This document shows positions 1-6,656 of a DNA stretch of 14,371 nt, in pieces. The first letter of the stretch is position 1. Every line of letters begins with the position of its first letter. The notes beneath the pieces were generated by a model. It had not been told where the DNA came from and did not search any database. It saw nothing but the letters and a program-made list of their open reading frames with translations. Both the position numbers and the translations under genes were made by a program. The stretch is from Acidimicrobiaceae bacterium (lineage in GTDB: Bacteria > Actinomycetota > Acidimicrobiia > Acidimicrobiales > UBA10347). The DNA lies in NCBI GenBank assembly GCA_003485885.1, contig DNHM01000141.1:1-14371 (forward strand), in the 5' to 3' direction.

Positions 1-332
1 GCCTGCAAAAGAACGACACTCGACGCAGCCGATGCCAGCGCAGCGAAGACCCGGATGTGCCCCACGCTCTTGAGAGCTCGCTCGGCATACGTCGTGCCGA
101 GCAAGAACCCTGCAAAATAAGCAGCCATAATGACACCGGTAATCCCAAGACTGAAGCCTTCTTCGTCACTTCGCACCCCGAGCACCGACCCGTTGAGGCC
201 GTTGCCCACCATGACCAGAGCGAGCCCGACGAAGAGTGCCCACGTTGCTGCGGCGACCGAGGTCTGCGGGATCAAAGGCCGACTGGTGCCACGTTCGTCG
301 ATGACCTCAACCATTGCCCATACCGAGGTCAC
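1..332 (-). CDS. MFS transporter, YcaD-like, partial (N-terminal part only)
   Basis: This is the N-terminal part of an inner-membrane transporter; the rest lies beyond the left edge. Read from the GTG at 332, the protein has a short polar start, then a first helix (TWALFVGLALVMVGNGLNGS), a VLGVRSDEEGFS loop, a second helix (MAAYFAGFLLGT) and then VGHIRVFAAL. The pattern NGL.GS.LGVR...GFS..TG..M..YF.GFLLG...A......GHIRVFA is what I know from the YcaD branch of the major facilitator superfamily, whose substrates are mostly unknown. I prefer GTG 332 because AGGA lies 5 nt before it. The in-frame ATG at 314 has no visible ribosome site but is a possible alternative. The gene lies 110 bp downstream of a LysR-type regulator on the same strand, so efflux controlled by that regulator is a reasonable inference. 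Confidence 0.8.
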   Translation of the reverse strand, partial: MTSVWAMVEVIDERGTSRPLIPQTSVAAATWALFVGLALVMVGNGLNGSVLGVRSDEEGFSLGITGVIMAAYFAGFLLGTTYAERALKSVGHIRVFAALASAASSVVLLQ

Positions 333-348
333 GATCGTCCTGTGACTC

Positions 349-354
349 AGAATA
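349..354 (-). promoter_or_regulatory. Possible -10 box of the MFS gene
   Basis: TATTCT read on the - strand matches TATAAT at the most conserved positions. It lies just before the AGGA ribosome site (338-341) and the GTG at 332, which would leave a very short leader. The -35 region would fall inside the palindrome at 369-385. No good -35 hexamer is visible, so this is weak evidence on its own. Confidence 0.35.
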
Positions 355-368
355 ACAAATGGCGATGC

Positions 369-385
369 CATCACCATTGGTGATG
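369..385. promoter_or_regulatory. Perfect 17-bp palindrome, probable LysR-type operator
   Basis: CATCACCA and TGGTGATG are exact reverse complements around a single central T. Inside lies T371-N11-A383, the T-N11-A core typical of LysR-family binding boxes. The site sits between the LysR-type gene and the MFS gene, over the expected -35 region of the MFS promoter. It therefore looks like the operator through which the adjacent regulator controls the transporter. The palindrome is seen directly; the binding role is inferred. Confidence 0.5.
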
Positions 386-442
386 CTAAGTGGACCAGCC
401 TTGACCCAATACCGAATCGCGCGGCATGCGCACCCTGGGTTG

Positions 443-1330
443 CTATCCAAGATCACCGGCGGATGCTTGTTCCACGGAGAAACCCTCGACCAGAGTGGCC
501 TGCAGTGCTCTGACCGCCGCATCGCGCGACCGTTGCGAACGGCGAGCGATCAGTTTCACCTCGGGGAGGCCACAAGGCAAACCGAGACCTTCGCCCCGAA
601 CCGCGACACCCGGCGCAACCGGGTGTGCTTCATTCAACACGGCGACACCAAGTCCTGCTTCAACCGCAGCGATGACACCCGACGTGCTCTCACACTCGAC
701 GACGACAACATGTTCGAAGCCGGCTTCTCGCAGTAGCTTCTCGGCGATGGGCCGATAGAAGCCGCGTGGGCCGAACGTGATCAACGGCACCGAGCCGTCT
801 TCTTCCAGTGCAAGGTCGGGTGAGGCAAACCAACCGAGTCGATCGCGGCGAAGCACGACATCGGTTTCCTTGAGATCGCTTGCAAGGACCTGGACGATGG
901 CAAGGTCGAGTTCGCCGGCGCGAAGCCATGCACCGACGACGCTGCTCAACCCGATGCGGGTATGCACCCCCACCCTAGGGTGCTGCTCTCGAAAGCTCCG
1001 GATGATGTCGGCGACCTGATCGATCTGCGGTTCGTCATTACACCCGAGGCGTACGGTGCCGGTGAGCTCACGCAGCCTCAGAGCGGCTACGGCGTCGTCG
1101 TGTGCCGTAAGAATGCGTTCGGCATGGGTCAGTAACTCATGACCCATCTCGGTTGGCTCAATCGACTTGCCATCACGAACCAAGAGCGCGTGCCCCAGCC
1201 GTTCCTCGAGCCTTTTCATCTTCCAACTCACCGCTGACTGAGTCAGATGTAGGCGCGCTGCCGCACCGGTGAAACTGCCGGACTCAACAATGGCTCGAAG
1301 TGTCCGCAAGGAGTCGATATCGAGTCGCAC
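443..1330 (-). CDS. LysR-family transcriptional regulator
   Basis: This is a DNA-binding regulator of about 295 residues, the usual LysR length. The N-terminal winged helix-turn-helix covers roughly residues 7-66, with LRTLRAIVESGSFTGAA, then LTQSAVSWKMKRLEERLG and LLVRDGKSIEPTEMG, the expected order of helices for this family. A periplasmic-binding-protein-like effector domain follows (about 88-290), beginning GTVRLGCNDEP and including a VIAAVEAGLGVAVL segment. The reading frame is open upstream to a TTG at 1369, giving 308 residues. I choose GTG 1330 because it starts five codons before the conserved helix and because CATAGT ends 6 nt before it, which suggests a leaderless message. It shares a strand with the downstream MFS gene. 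The effector cannot be read from the sequence. Confidence 0.93.
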   Translation of the reverse strand: MRLDIDSLRTLRAIVESGSFTGAAARLHLTQSAVSWKMKRLEERLGHALLVRDGKSIEPTEMGHELLTHAERILTAHDDAVAALRLRELTGTVRLGCNDEPQIDQVADIIRSFREQHPRVGVHTRIGLSSVVGAWLRAGELDLAIVQVLASDLKETDVVLRRDRLGWFASPDLALEEDGSVPLITFGPRGFYRPIAEKLLREAGFEHVVVVECESTSGVIAAVEAGLGVAVLNEAHPVAPGVAVRGEGLGLPCGLPEVKLIARRSQRSRDAAVRALQATLVEGFSVEQASAGDLG

Positions 1331-1336
1331 TCGCGC

Positions 1337-1342
1337 ACTATG
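1337..1342 (-). promoter_or_regulatory. Possible -10 box for leaderless lysR transcript
   Basis: CATAGT on the - strand is followed by 6 nt and then the GTG at 1330, so transcription would begin at or next to the start codon. No Shine-Dalgarno sequence precedes this GTG. No clear -35 element was found. Confidence 0.4.
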
Positions 1343-1382
1343 ACAGACCAGCCGTAGTTTCGCCACCAAAAATCTGTCTACG

Positions 1383-1428
1383 ACTGCTCTAAGCCTGGAT
1401 TGAGGACTGCCCTAAGCATGGATTGAGA
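1383..1428. repeat. 23-bp tandem direct repeat, two copies
   Basis: Two adjacent 23-bp units (1383-1405 and 1406-1428) differ at three positions (C/T, C/A, G/A); 20 of 23 bases match. The shared core reads CTAAGC, one variable base, then TGGATTGAG. The repeat lies in the divergent space between the lysR start and the small + strand gene at 1440, ending just before the latter's likely -10 box. A two-site operator is one explanation and a small replication slip is another. Confidence 0.75.
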
Positions 1429-1434
1429 TAGCCT
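1429..1434 (+). promoter_or_regulatory. Possible -10 box of the small gene at 1440
   Basis: TAGCCT fits TANNNT and ends 5 nt before the ATG at 1440, as in actinobacterial leaderless promoters. It directly abuts the second copy of the 23-bp tandem repeat. No Shine-Dalgarno sequence precedes the ATG. Confidence 0.35.
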
Positions 1435-1439
1435 TTCGT

Positions 1440-1745
1440 ATGGCGCGCATGAAAGACTTTTTCGTCGAATGGCAAGCTCGCCGCGCCGGACGGCGAGGAA
1501 TGTCGCCGACTATTGGTCGGGCTACTCGAGACGTCACCGGCCCAACAGGCTGGGTCTTCTCGAATGCGTGGGACCAACTCGATCAGCACGGCGATGCCTA
1601 TATGAAGTCGTTCGATCGGCGTGTGCCGCCCAGCATCTTCGTCTCAGAACGAGACCGCACTCGGTTCAACCAGCCGATGCCGATCATCGAGCGGTGTCTC
1701 GAAGATCGCGGGCCCCAATCAGTCCGCCACGACGAGCAGAGCTGA
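1440..1745 (+). CDS. Small hypothetical protein, 101 residues
   Basis: I do not recognise a family. The predicted protein starts MARMKDFFVEWQARRAGRRG and is basic, with several Trp and Phe residues, no membrane helix and no signal peptide. Codon choice favours G or C in the third position in the way of the neighbouring real genes, whereas the other frames here give Arg/Pro-rich shadows; that is the main reason to accept it. The last 27 nt overlap tail-to-tail with the gene on the other strand (1719-2978). No ribosome site is visible, and a leaderless start from TAGCCT is likely. Its position next to a tandem repeat and a divergent LysR gene could mean shared control, but nothing in the protein suggests a function. 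Confidence 0.55.
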   Translation: MARMKDFFVEWQARRAGRRGMSPTIGRATRDVTGPTGWVFSNAWDQLDQHGDAYMKSFDRRVPPSIFVSERDRTRFNQPMPIIERCLEDRGPQSVRHDEQS

Positions 1746-2978
1746 CGACGTCGGCAATATTGGCAAGGTCAGGCGTTCGGCCCGCCGATCGTTTGGGAAG
1801 CCAAGCACCACGTCATTTCCTGAGACGAACGCCACGAACCGACCGTCTGGCGACCACCCGGCCGCCGAGATCGCCCCTTCGGCAACATCCCAACGGTCCC
1901 CCGTTTCGATCTCAATGATCTGAGCGACGTCACCGCTTGCGATGAGCACGAACTCGCCGAGCGGCGAGATATACACCTGGGATGTGACACCGACATCGAG
2001 TCGGGTCCCTTCGGTATTGTCGACGCCGGTCACGTACAGCTCACAGACCAAGACCTCGTCGCAACGCTCGTAGACCTCGCTCTGCATACCAGCAGCGACG
2101 ACTCGGTCATCGCTGACCTTTTCAACACCGACCCCCCGTCGGGTCAGCCGATAGGTACCGCCGGTCGCTGGAACAATGAGCAGCCCGCGACCGGGAACCC
2201 CCATGATCTCACTGCCTACTGGAACATCGAACCCAGGACCCCACGCGCCGAACGAGCTGATGCCGATATTGGTAGGTGCGATGCTCGGGTTGATGAACGC
2301 AACCGCACCCTCGAGACCTATGTCGACCACCTCGAACTGGGTCGAGACCAGATACACGGTACTGAGGTCGCTCGGATCGACCGCCCAGGTCTGCTCACCA
2401 TTGGAGAGCAAGGGAAAACGAACCGCTTCCTCGAATCCGACCGCCACCTTGAGCTCGGGCACCGTCGCCCCGTCGCTACTGAGCATCTGCAAACCCATCT
2501 GACTCGGGTAGACCACCGCGTATCGTCGGTCACCGTCTATATCGAGCCGAAACAGATCGGCGATGCGATCTGACGCCAAGTGGTCATCGCTCGGGGGGAA
2601 GTTCGGATCGCCGCTGCGTGCGACTGGCCCCGCCGGAACATCGGCACCAGAGGACGTAGAGTCGGCCGCCACACGGTCGATCGCTGGCACAGTGGGTTCG
2701 TCGGCGACATCATCGCCATCGTCTCCAAAGACCAGAGTTGCTATCAGCGCAACCAGTGCGACGAGGCCCAACACGACGAAGACGCTGATCATGCGACGAC
2801 GTCGCATCCCGCCAACGGAGCTACGACTTTCTGAACCGACCTCGGTATCCGCCATGATCGTCGTTCCGATATCGGGGATGATTTCGGTGCCTACGTGGGA
2901 GCTATGCGCGACGCGCTCCTGCGCTGATCTCCCTTTTCCGCCAAGTGCGTACCCACAGTGAGGGCAGGTCGCTTCCAT
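1719..2978 (-). CDS. Membrane-anchored protein with zinc knuckle and probable beta-propeller domain
   Basis: This 419-residue protein has three parts. Residues 5-10 are CPHCGY, a zinc-ribbon knuckle, but no second CxxC pair follows, so the ribbon is only half present. A charged linker ends in RRRR (59-62) before a single membrane helix at about 64-84, followed by DDGDD. By the positive-inside rule the N-terminus is cytoplasmic and the remaining ~330 residues lie outside. The outer part begins with a Pro/Asp-rich tether (90-135), then repeated short beta-strand segments. These include WSPDGRFVAFVSG (375-387), typical of TolB/WD40-like propeller blades, and a Cys pair (C306, C312) that could form a disulfide. 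No catalytic motif was seen. A TAGAAT box ends 7 nt before the ATG, with no ribosome site. It is divergent from the betaine transporter. The function is unknown. Confidence 0.85.
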   Translation of the reverse strand: MEATCPHCGYALGGKGRSAQERVAHSSHVGTEIIPDIGTTIMADTEVGSESRSSVGGMRRRRMISVFVVLGLVALVALIATLVFGDDGDDVADEPTVPAIDRVAADSTSSGADVPAGPVARSGDPNFPPSDDHLASDRIADLFRLDIDGDRRYAVVYPSQMGLQMLSSDGATVPELKVAVGFEEAVRFPLLSNGEQTWAVDPSDLSTVYLVSTQFEVVDIGLEGAVAFINPSIAPTNIGISSFGAWGPGFDVPVGSEIMGVPGRGLLIVPATGGTYRLTRRGVGVEKVSDDRVVAAGMQSEVYERCDEVLVCELYVTGVDNTEGTRLDVGVTSQVYISPLGEFVLIASGDVAQIIEIETGDRWDVAEGAISAAGWSPDGRFVAFVSGNDVVLGFPNDRRAERLTLPILPTSSALLVVAD

Positions 2979-2985
2979 AATTTAA

Positions 2986-2991
2986 ATTCTA
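2986..2991 (-). promoter_or_regulatory. Probable -10 box, leaderless start of the zinc-knuckle protein
   Basis: TAGAAT on the - strand is a good match to TATAAT and is followed by an AT-rich 7 nt and then the ATG at 2978. There is no Shine-Dalgarno sequence, so the message is probably leaderless. Confidence 0.5.
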
Positions 2992-3096
2992 GATGGCTTT
3001 ATTGTTGCCAGCCGTGTCGAACTGACGCTGAGTAACGAACCACATGACAATGCGCCAAATGTCGGTGGTGCTCCCGCGTGGTACGTTCTAATCGCT

Positions 3097-3124
3097 GCGT
3101 GTCCGTTACTGGGGTGTGACACGC
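3097..3124. promoter_or_regulatory. Inverted repeat in the proV leader
   Basis: GCGTGTC (3097-3103) and GACACGC (3118-3124) are exact reverse complements separated by 14 nt, ending 9 nt before the proV ribosome site. It could act as an operator or as an RNA hairpin limiting translation. A TACGTT sequence at 3082-3087 is a possible -10 box upstream, but no convincing -35 accompanies it. The rest of the 2979-3141 gap shows no gene. Confidence 0.4.
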
Positions 3125-3141
3125 CGACCAATTGGAGGGGA

Positions 3142-4374
3142 ATGAGCACGGACAACAGTGCTTCCGACGAGATCATCCGACTCGAAAACGTGTACAAAAT
3201 TTTTGGACCGCAACCGCGAGGTCGCGCCTTGAAGCTCGCAAAGGATGGTCTCACAAAGAACGAGGTACAGGCCGCAACCGATCACGTTGTTGGCATGACC
3301 GACGTCAGCTTCGACGTCAAACGAGGCGAGACCTTTGTACTGATGGGCCTTTCGGGGTCAGGCAAGTCAACTGCCATACGCACGGTCAACAAGCTCCATG
3401 ACATCACCGATGGCAAAGTCATCGTCGACGGCACCGACGTGCAACAACTCGAGGGTACGGCGCTGCAGCAGTTCCGCCAGAAGATGGGCATGGTCTTCCA
3501 GCACTTCGCTCTCTTCCCCCATCGATCGGTCATCGACAACACCGGATACGGGCTCAAGGTTCAGGGTGTCGAAAAAAGCGAACGAGACCGCCGCTCGCTC
3601 GAGGCGCTCGATCTCGTTGGACTACGCGCATTTGCCCAATCGAGCCCGAGCGAACTCTCTGGTGGCATGCAGCAGCGCGTCGGTCTCGCCCGTGCGCTTG
3701 CTTCTGACCCCGACGTTCTGCTCATGGATGAAGCCTTCTCGGCACTCGACCCGCTCATTCGCCGCCAGATGCAAGACGAAATGATGGCGATTCAGGAGCA
3801 TCTCCAGAAGACGATCCTGTTCATCACCCACGACCTGAACGAAGCGCTGCGTATCGGCGACCGAGTCTGCATCATGAAGGATGGTGCCGTCGTTCAGATC
3901 GGCACCCCTGACGAGATTCTCACCCAACCCGCGACCGGTTATGTGGCCGAGTTCGTGCAAGACGTCGATCAGGGGCGAGTCATCGACGTCGCAACGATCA
4001 TGCGGGGCGCTGTCACCATCGATGCGTCCATGGACCTACAAGCCGCCATAACCAAGATCGGAACGAACTCTGGCGAGGGCGGTTTTGTGGTCGACGAGTC
4101 GGGCCGACCTACCGGCCTTCTCATGCCCAAGGACGCACTTCTTGCCACAACTCGAGGCAACGACCTCGCCTCTGCGCTGCGCACTGACTTCGAGAAGACA
4201 ACACCAACTTCGAAGTTCAACCATATTTACGCGGCCGCGGGCAAGGGCTTGAGCATCGCTGTCGTCGACGACAATGGTTCCCTGGTCGGGGCCCTCCACC
4301 CTCGAGAGATGGTCGAGGAGATGGGACGCGTCGAGAGCCTTATTGACGGCTTCGAACGTGAGGTGTTCATGTAA
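3142..4374 (+). CDS. proV: Glycine betaine/proline betaine ABC transporter ATP-binding protein (ProV/OpuAA)
   Basis: This cytoplasmic ATPase of 410 residues powers import of compatible solutes and has the usual ProV length. Visible motifs are Walker A GLSGSGKST (69-77), Q-loop Q120, signature LSGGMQQRV (172-180), Walker B VLLMDEA (192-198), D-loop SALD and H-loop H230. The N-terminal ALKLAKDGLTKNEVQAATDHVVG segment is the extension that marks the ProV/OpuAA group. Residues ~276-402 form a CBS-domain-like tail, with GGFVVDESGRPTGLL and IAVVDDNGSLVGAL as the two cores; in OpuA such domains sense ionic strength. GGAGG lies close before the ATG. Its stop overlaps the next start by 1 nt (TAATG), so translational coupling with the permease is expected. 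All catalytic residues are intact. Confidence 0.97.
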   Translation: MSTDNSASDEIIRLENVYKIFGPQPRGRALKLAKDGLTKNEVQAATDHVVGMTDVSFDVKRGETFVLMGLSGSGKSTAIRTVNKLHDITDGKVIVDGTDVQQLEGTALQQFRQKMGMVFQHFALFPHRSVIDNTGYGLKVQGVEKSERDRRSLEALDLVGLRAFAQSSPSELSGGMQQRVGLARALASDPDVLLMDEAFSALDPLIRRQMQDEMMAIQEHLQKTILFITHDLNEALRIGDRVCIMKDGAVVQIGTPDEILTQPATGYVAEFVQDVDQGRVIDVATIMRGAVTIDASMDLQAAITKIGTNSGEGGFVVDESGRPTGLLMPKDALLATTRGNDLASALRTDFEKTTPTSKFNHIYAAAGKGLSIAVVDDNGSLVGALHPREMVEEMGRVESLIDGFEREVFM

Positions 4375-6656
4375 TGCTGCTGCTCCTGCAGGCCGAAACC
4401 AACAACGACATCAGCGACAATAATTGGCTCGACCAGTTCCGAATCCCTGTCGGCGAATGGTTCACCCAAACGGTCGACTGGATCGACGGCGAGCTCGGTT
4501 GGTTACTCAATGCCATCAAGTGGCCGTTCCAGTCGCTCTTCGACCTCATCATGAACGAGAACGTCAATCGCACGTCGATCATGAGCATCTCGTGGGTGTG
4601 GCTGGTGCTGGGCTTCTTCGTGCTTGGCTCCGTGCTACGCAATACGCGAATCGGCTTCATGGCTGCCATAATGGTCGCGGCCTGCGGATTCCTCGGCCAA
4701 GATTTCTGGTTCGAGACGTCGAAGACGTTCGGCATGATCTTCATCTCTGTGTTCCTATGCGCCGCGATCGGACTACCGCTCGGCATCCTCTGCGGCCGCC
4801 TCGACCCTGTCTGGAAAGTGACCCGTCCGGTCCTCGATTCCATGCAGGTGATCCACTCCTTCGTATGGATGCTTCCCTTCATCGCGTTCTGGGGCATTGG
4901 CAATGTTTCGGCGACCATGGTCACAATGATGTTTGCCTTGCCACCACTGGTGCGCTTGACCAACCTAGGTATCCGTCAAGTACCTGAAGACATCGTTGAA
5001 GCCAGCCGATCCTATGGAGCAACCGAATTTCGGGTGCTCACCGATGTGCAGCTTCCCCTCGCTCGGCCGGCGATCATGACCGGCCTCAACCAGACGTTAC
5101 TCCTGGCCATCTCGATGCTGGGTATCGCCGCTTTCATGGGTGCTGACGGGCTCGGACGACTCATCTTCCGGGCCATCAACAACCTCGACACGGCGCTCGC
5201 GGCTTCCGCCGGACTTGCGTTCTTCTTCGTCGCCGTCGTCCTCGACCGAATTAGCCAACCCGAAGAAGACGACGGCCTGAGCCTGTTCGGACGAATCGGC
5301 AATGCCTGGGCTCACCGCCGGAACCCGGAAGACTTGCTCGCCAACGTGCATTCACCCGACGAAGCCGACACCGAATCGGAACGACTCCTTATCGAAGCAG
5401 CTGCAGAGGTCGATCACGCGGTTGCTGACCGCGAAGAAGAACCTACAGAACGTCTCGTTCCCATCTCGGCGGCCGAACGGCTCGGACTATTGACGGTCAT
5501 CGGCGGAGGGCTGGTTGCCATCATTGGTTCATTATTGCCATGGGCAAAGGACGCCGGTGTCATCTCTTCGTGGGCACGAGCCGCCGACGAAAGCCTTCCT
5601 GGGCAGAGCATGAGTGGCGTCGCTGGTTCCGGCGGCAGCTTCTTCGGCATTCTGGTAGTCGTGTTCGCGATATTTGCCATCCTCGCCGCGACTCGCCCGC
5701 TCGTGTCCTTTGGCCAGGACGTGAGCAAAAGACTGAATCAGGCCCAAGGCGTCCTACTCGCGGCCATGGCGGCCTTGATCGTCGTGATGTTCGTCCTGAA
5801 CGTCGCCTCGGTCGGCTTCGACGGCATCGAAACGGTAGCGATGGCACTATTCGCCATCGTGGCGGTGTTGATTGCGGTCGACACCTGGATCAATGACACC
5901 CCTCGTCTCGGCGCCGATGGAGCGCTGATCTGCAGCATCGTGGCGTTCGCCTTGCCAATTGGTTACCTGCTCGCACGGGCCCCAGCCGGAGTCGACAACT
6001 ACAGCGACGGCATCGGGCTGTGGATCACGCTCATCGGCGGCCTCGTCGCCGTTGGTGGAAGCCTGTACGCGATCAGGGTCGCCCCATACACACCACAGCG
6101 GCCACTCTCAACCGGCATCTCGATCCCGTCGTCGATCGGTGCTGTAGTGGCACTACTCCTCGTATGGGGCGGCGGTAGCGCTGCCTGGAGCGTCGACGAG
6201 CGCGCCGGGTTCCGCAATCGAGAGTTCTTCGGTGGGTTGTCAAGCGACGGGCCCGCACTCGGCTGGCCAACCTTGTTATTTGCCATCGCCGCTCTGATCG
6301 GCGCGTTGTTACTCAGTGTTTCCCCACCAGCAAACGAGGCACGTCGCTGGCAACTCGCCAGCCTCATCACCGGCCTCGGTGCAGCCGTACTAGCTATTCC
6401 GCTGGCCTGGGCTTTCACGGTTTCGCGAAACGGCGACGCCGACTACTTCAACGACGAGACTGCGCTCACGGGTGCAGGAGTATTGCTCGCCCTCGCCGGA
6501 GGGTTCATCCTCTCTGCCATTGGGCGCAGTGGAATCAAAGACTTCCGGCGACAGCGAATTTATGCTGATATCCGGCGCCCGGATAACACGGCCTCGTCCG
6601 TCGAATCTGTCGAAACGGCTACTGATCTGGTTGGCGCACAAGGACACAAGGCATGA
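4374..6656 (+). CDS. proW: ProW-type permease with large C-terminal transmembrane extension (paralogue 1)
   Basis: This is an inner-membrane permease of the betaine transporter, 760 residues against about 354 for E. coli ProW. Residues 1-295 are clearly ProW: the N-terminal amphipathic part with a short insert, helices from about 74, GLPLGILCGR (133-142), FALPPLVRLTNLGIRQVP, and the ATPase-coupling EAA loop EASRSYGATEFRVLTDVQLP (209-228), ending VAVVLDRISQ. A charged cytoplasmic linker (295-368) follows. Residues 369-717 then hold about ten more membrane helices, arranged as five helix-loop-helix hairpins, with LPWAKDAGVISSW (388-400) and SSDGPALGWP (623-632) in outer loops. The cytoplasmic tail has IKDFRRQRIYADI. 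AGGTG lies 8 nt before the ATG. I know of no described function for the extension. The gene overlaps the next paralogue by 4 nt. Confidence 0.95.
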   Translation: MLLLLQAETNNDISDNNWLDQFRIPVGEWFTQTVDWIDGELGWLLNAIKWPFQSLFDLIMNENVNRTSIMSISWVWLVLGFFVLGSVLRNTRIGFMAAIMVAACGFLGQDFWFETSKTFGMIFISVFLCAAIGLPLGILCGRLDPVWKVTRPVLDSMQVIHSFVWMLPFIAFWGIGNVSATMVTMMFALPPLVRLTNLGIRQVPEDIVEASRSYGATEFRVLTDVQLPLARPAIMTGLNQTLLLAISMLGIAAFMGADGLGRLIFRAINNLDTALAASAGLAFFFVAVVLDRISQPEEDDGLSLFGRIGNAWAHRRNPEDLLANVHSPDEADTESERLLIEAAAEVDHAVADREEEPTERLVPISAAERLGLLTVIGGGLVAIIGSLLPWAKDAGVISSWARAADESLPGQSMSGVAGSGGSFFGILVVVFAIFAILAATRPLVSFGQDVSKRLNQAQGVLLAAMAALIVVMFVLNVASVGFDGIETVAMALFAIVAVLIAVDTWINDTPRLGADGALICSIVAFALPIGYLLARAPAGVDNYSDGIGLWITLIGGLVAVGGSLYAIRVAPYTPQRPLSTGISIPSSIGAVVALLLVWGGGSAAWSVDERAGFRNREFFGGLSSDGPALGWPTLLFAIAALIGALLLSVSPPANEARRWQLASLITGLGAAVLAIPLAWAFTVSRNGDADYFNDETALTGAGVLLALAGGFILSAIGRSGIKDFRRQRIYADIRRPDNTASSVESVETATDLVGAQGHKA

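Noticed and set aside
1469..1918. 149-codon open frame on the + strand overlapping the small gene at 1440
   Set aside because: It is Arg/Pro-rich and runs deep into the antisense of the zinc-knuckle protein; the frame starting at 1440 has the better codon use.
4367..4963. 198-codon open frame on the - strand over the first permease
   Set aside because: It is antisense to the well-conserved ProW domain and its composition is that of a shadow frame.
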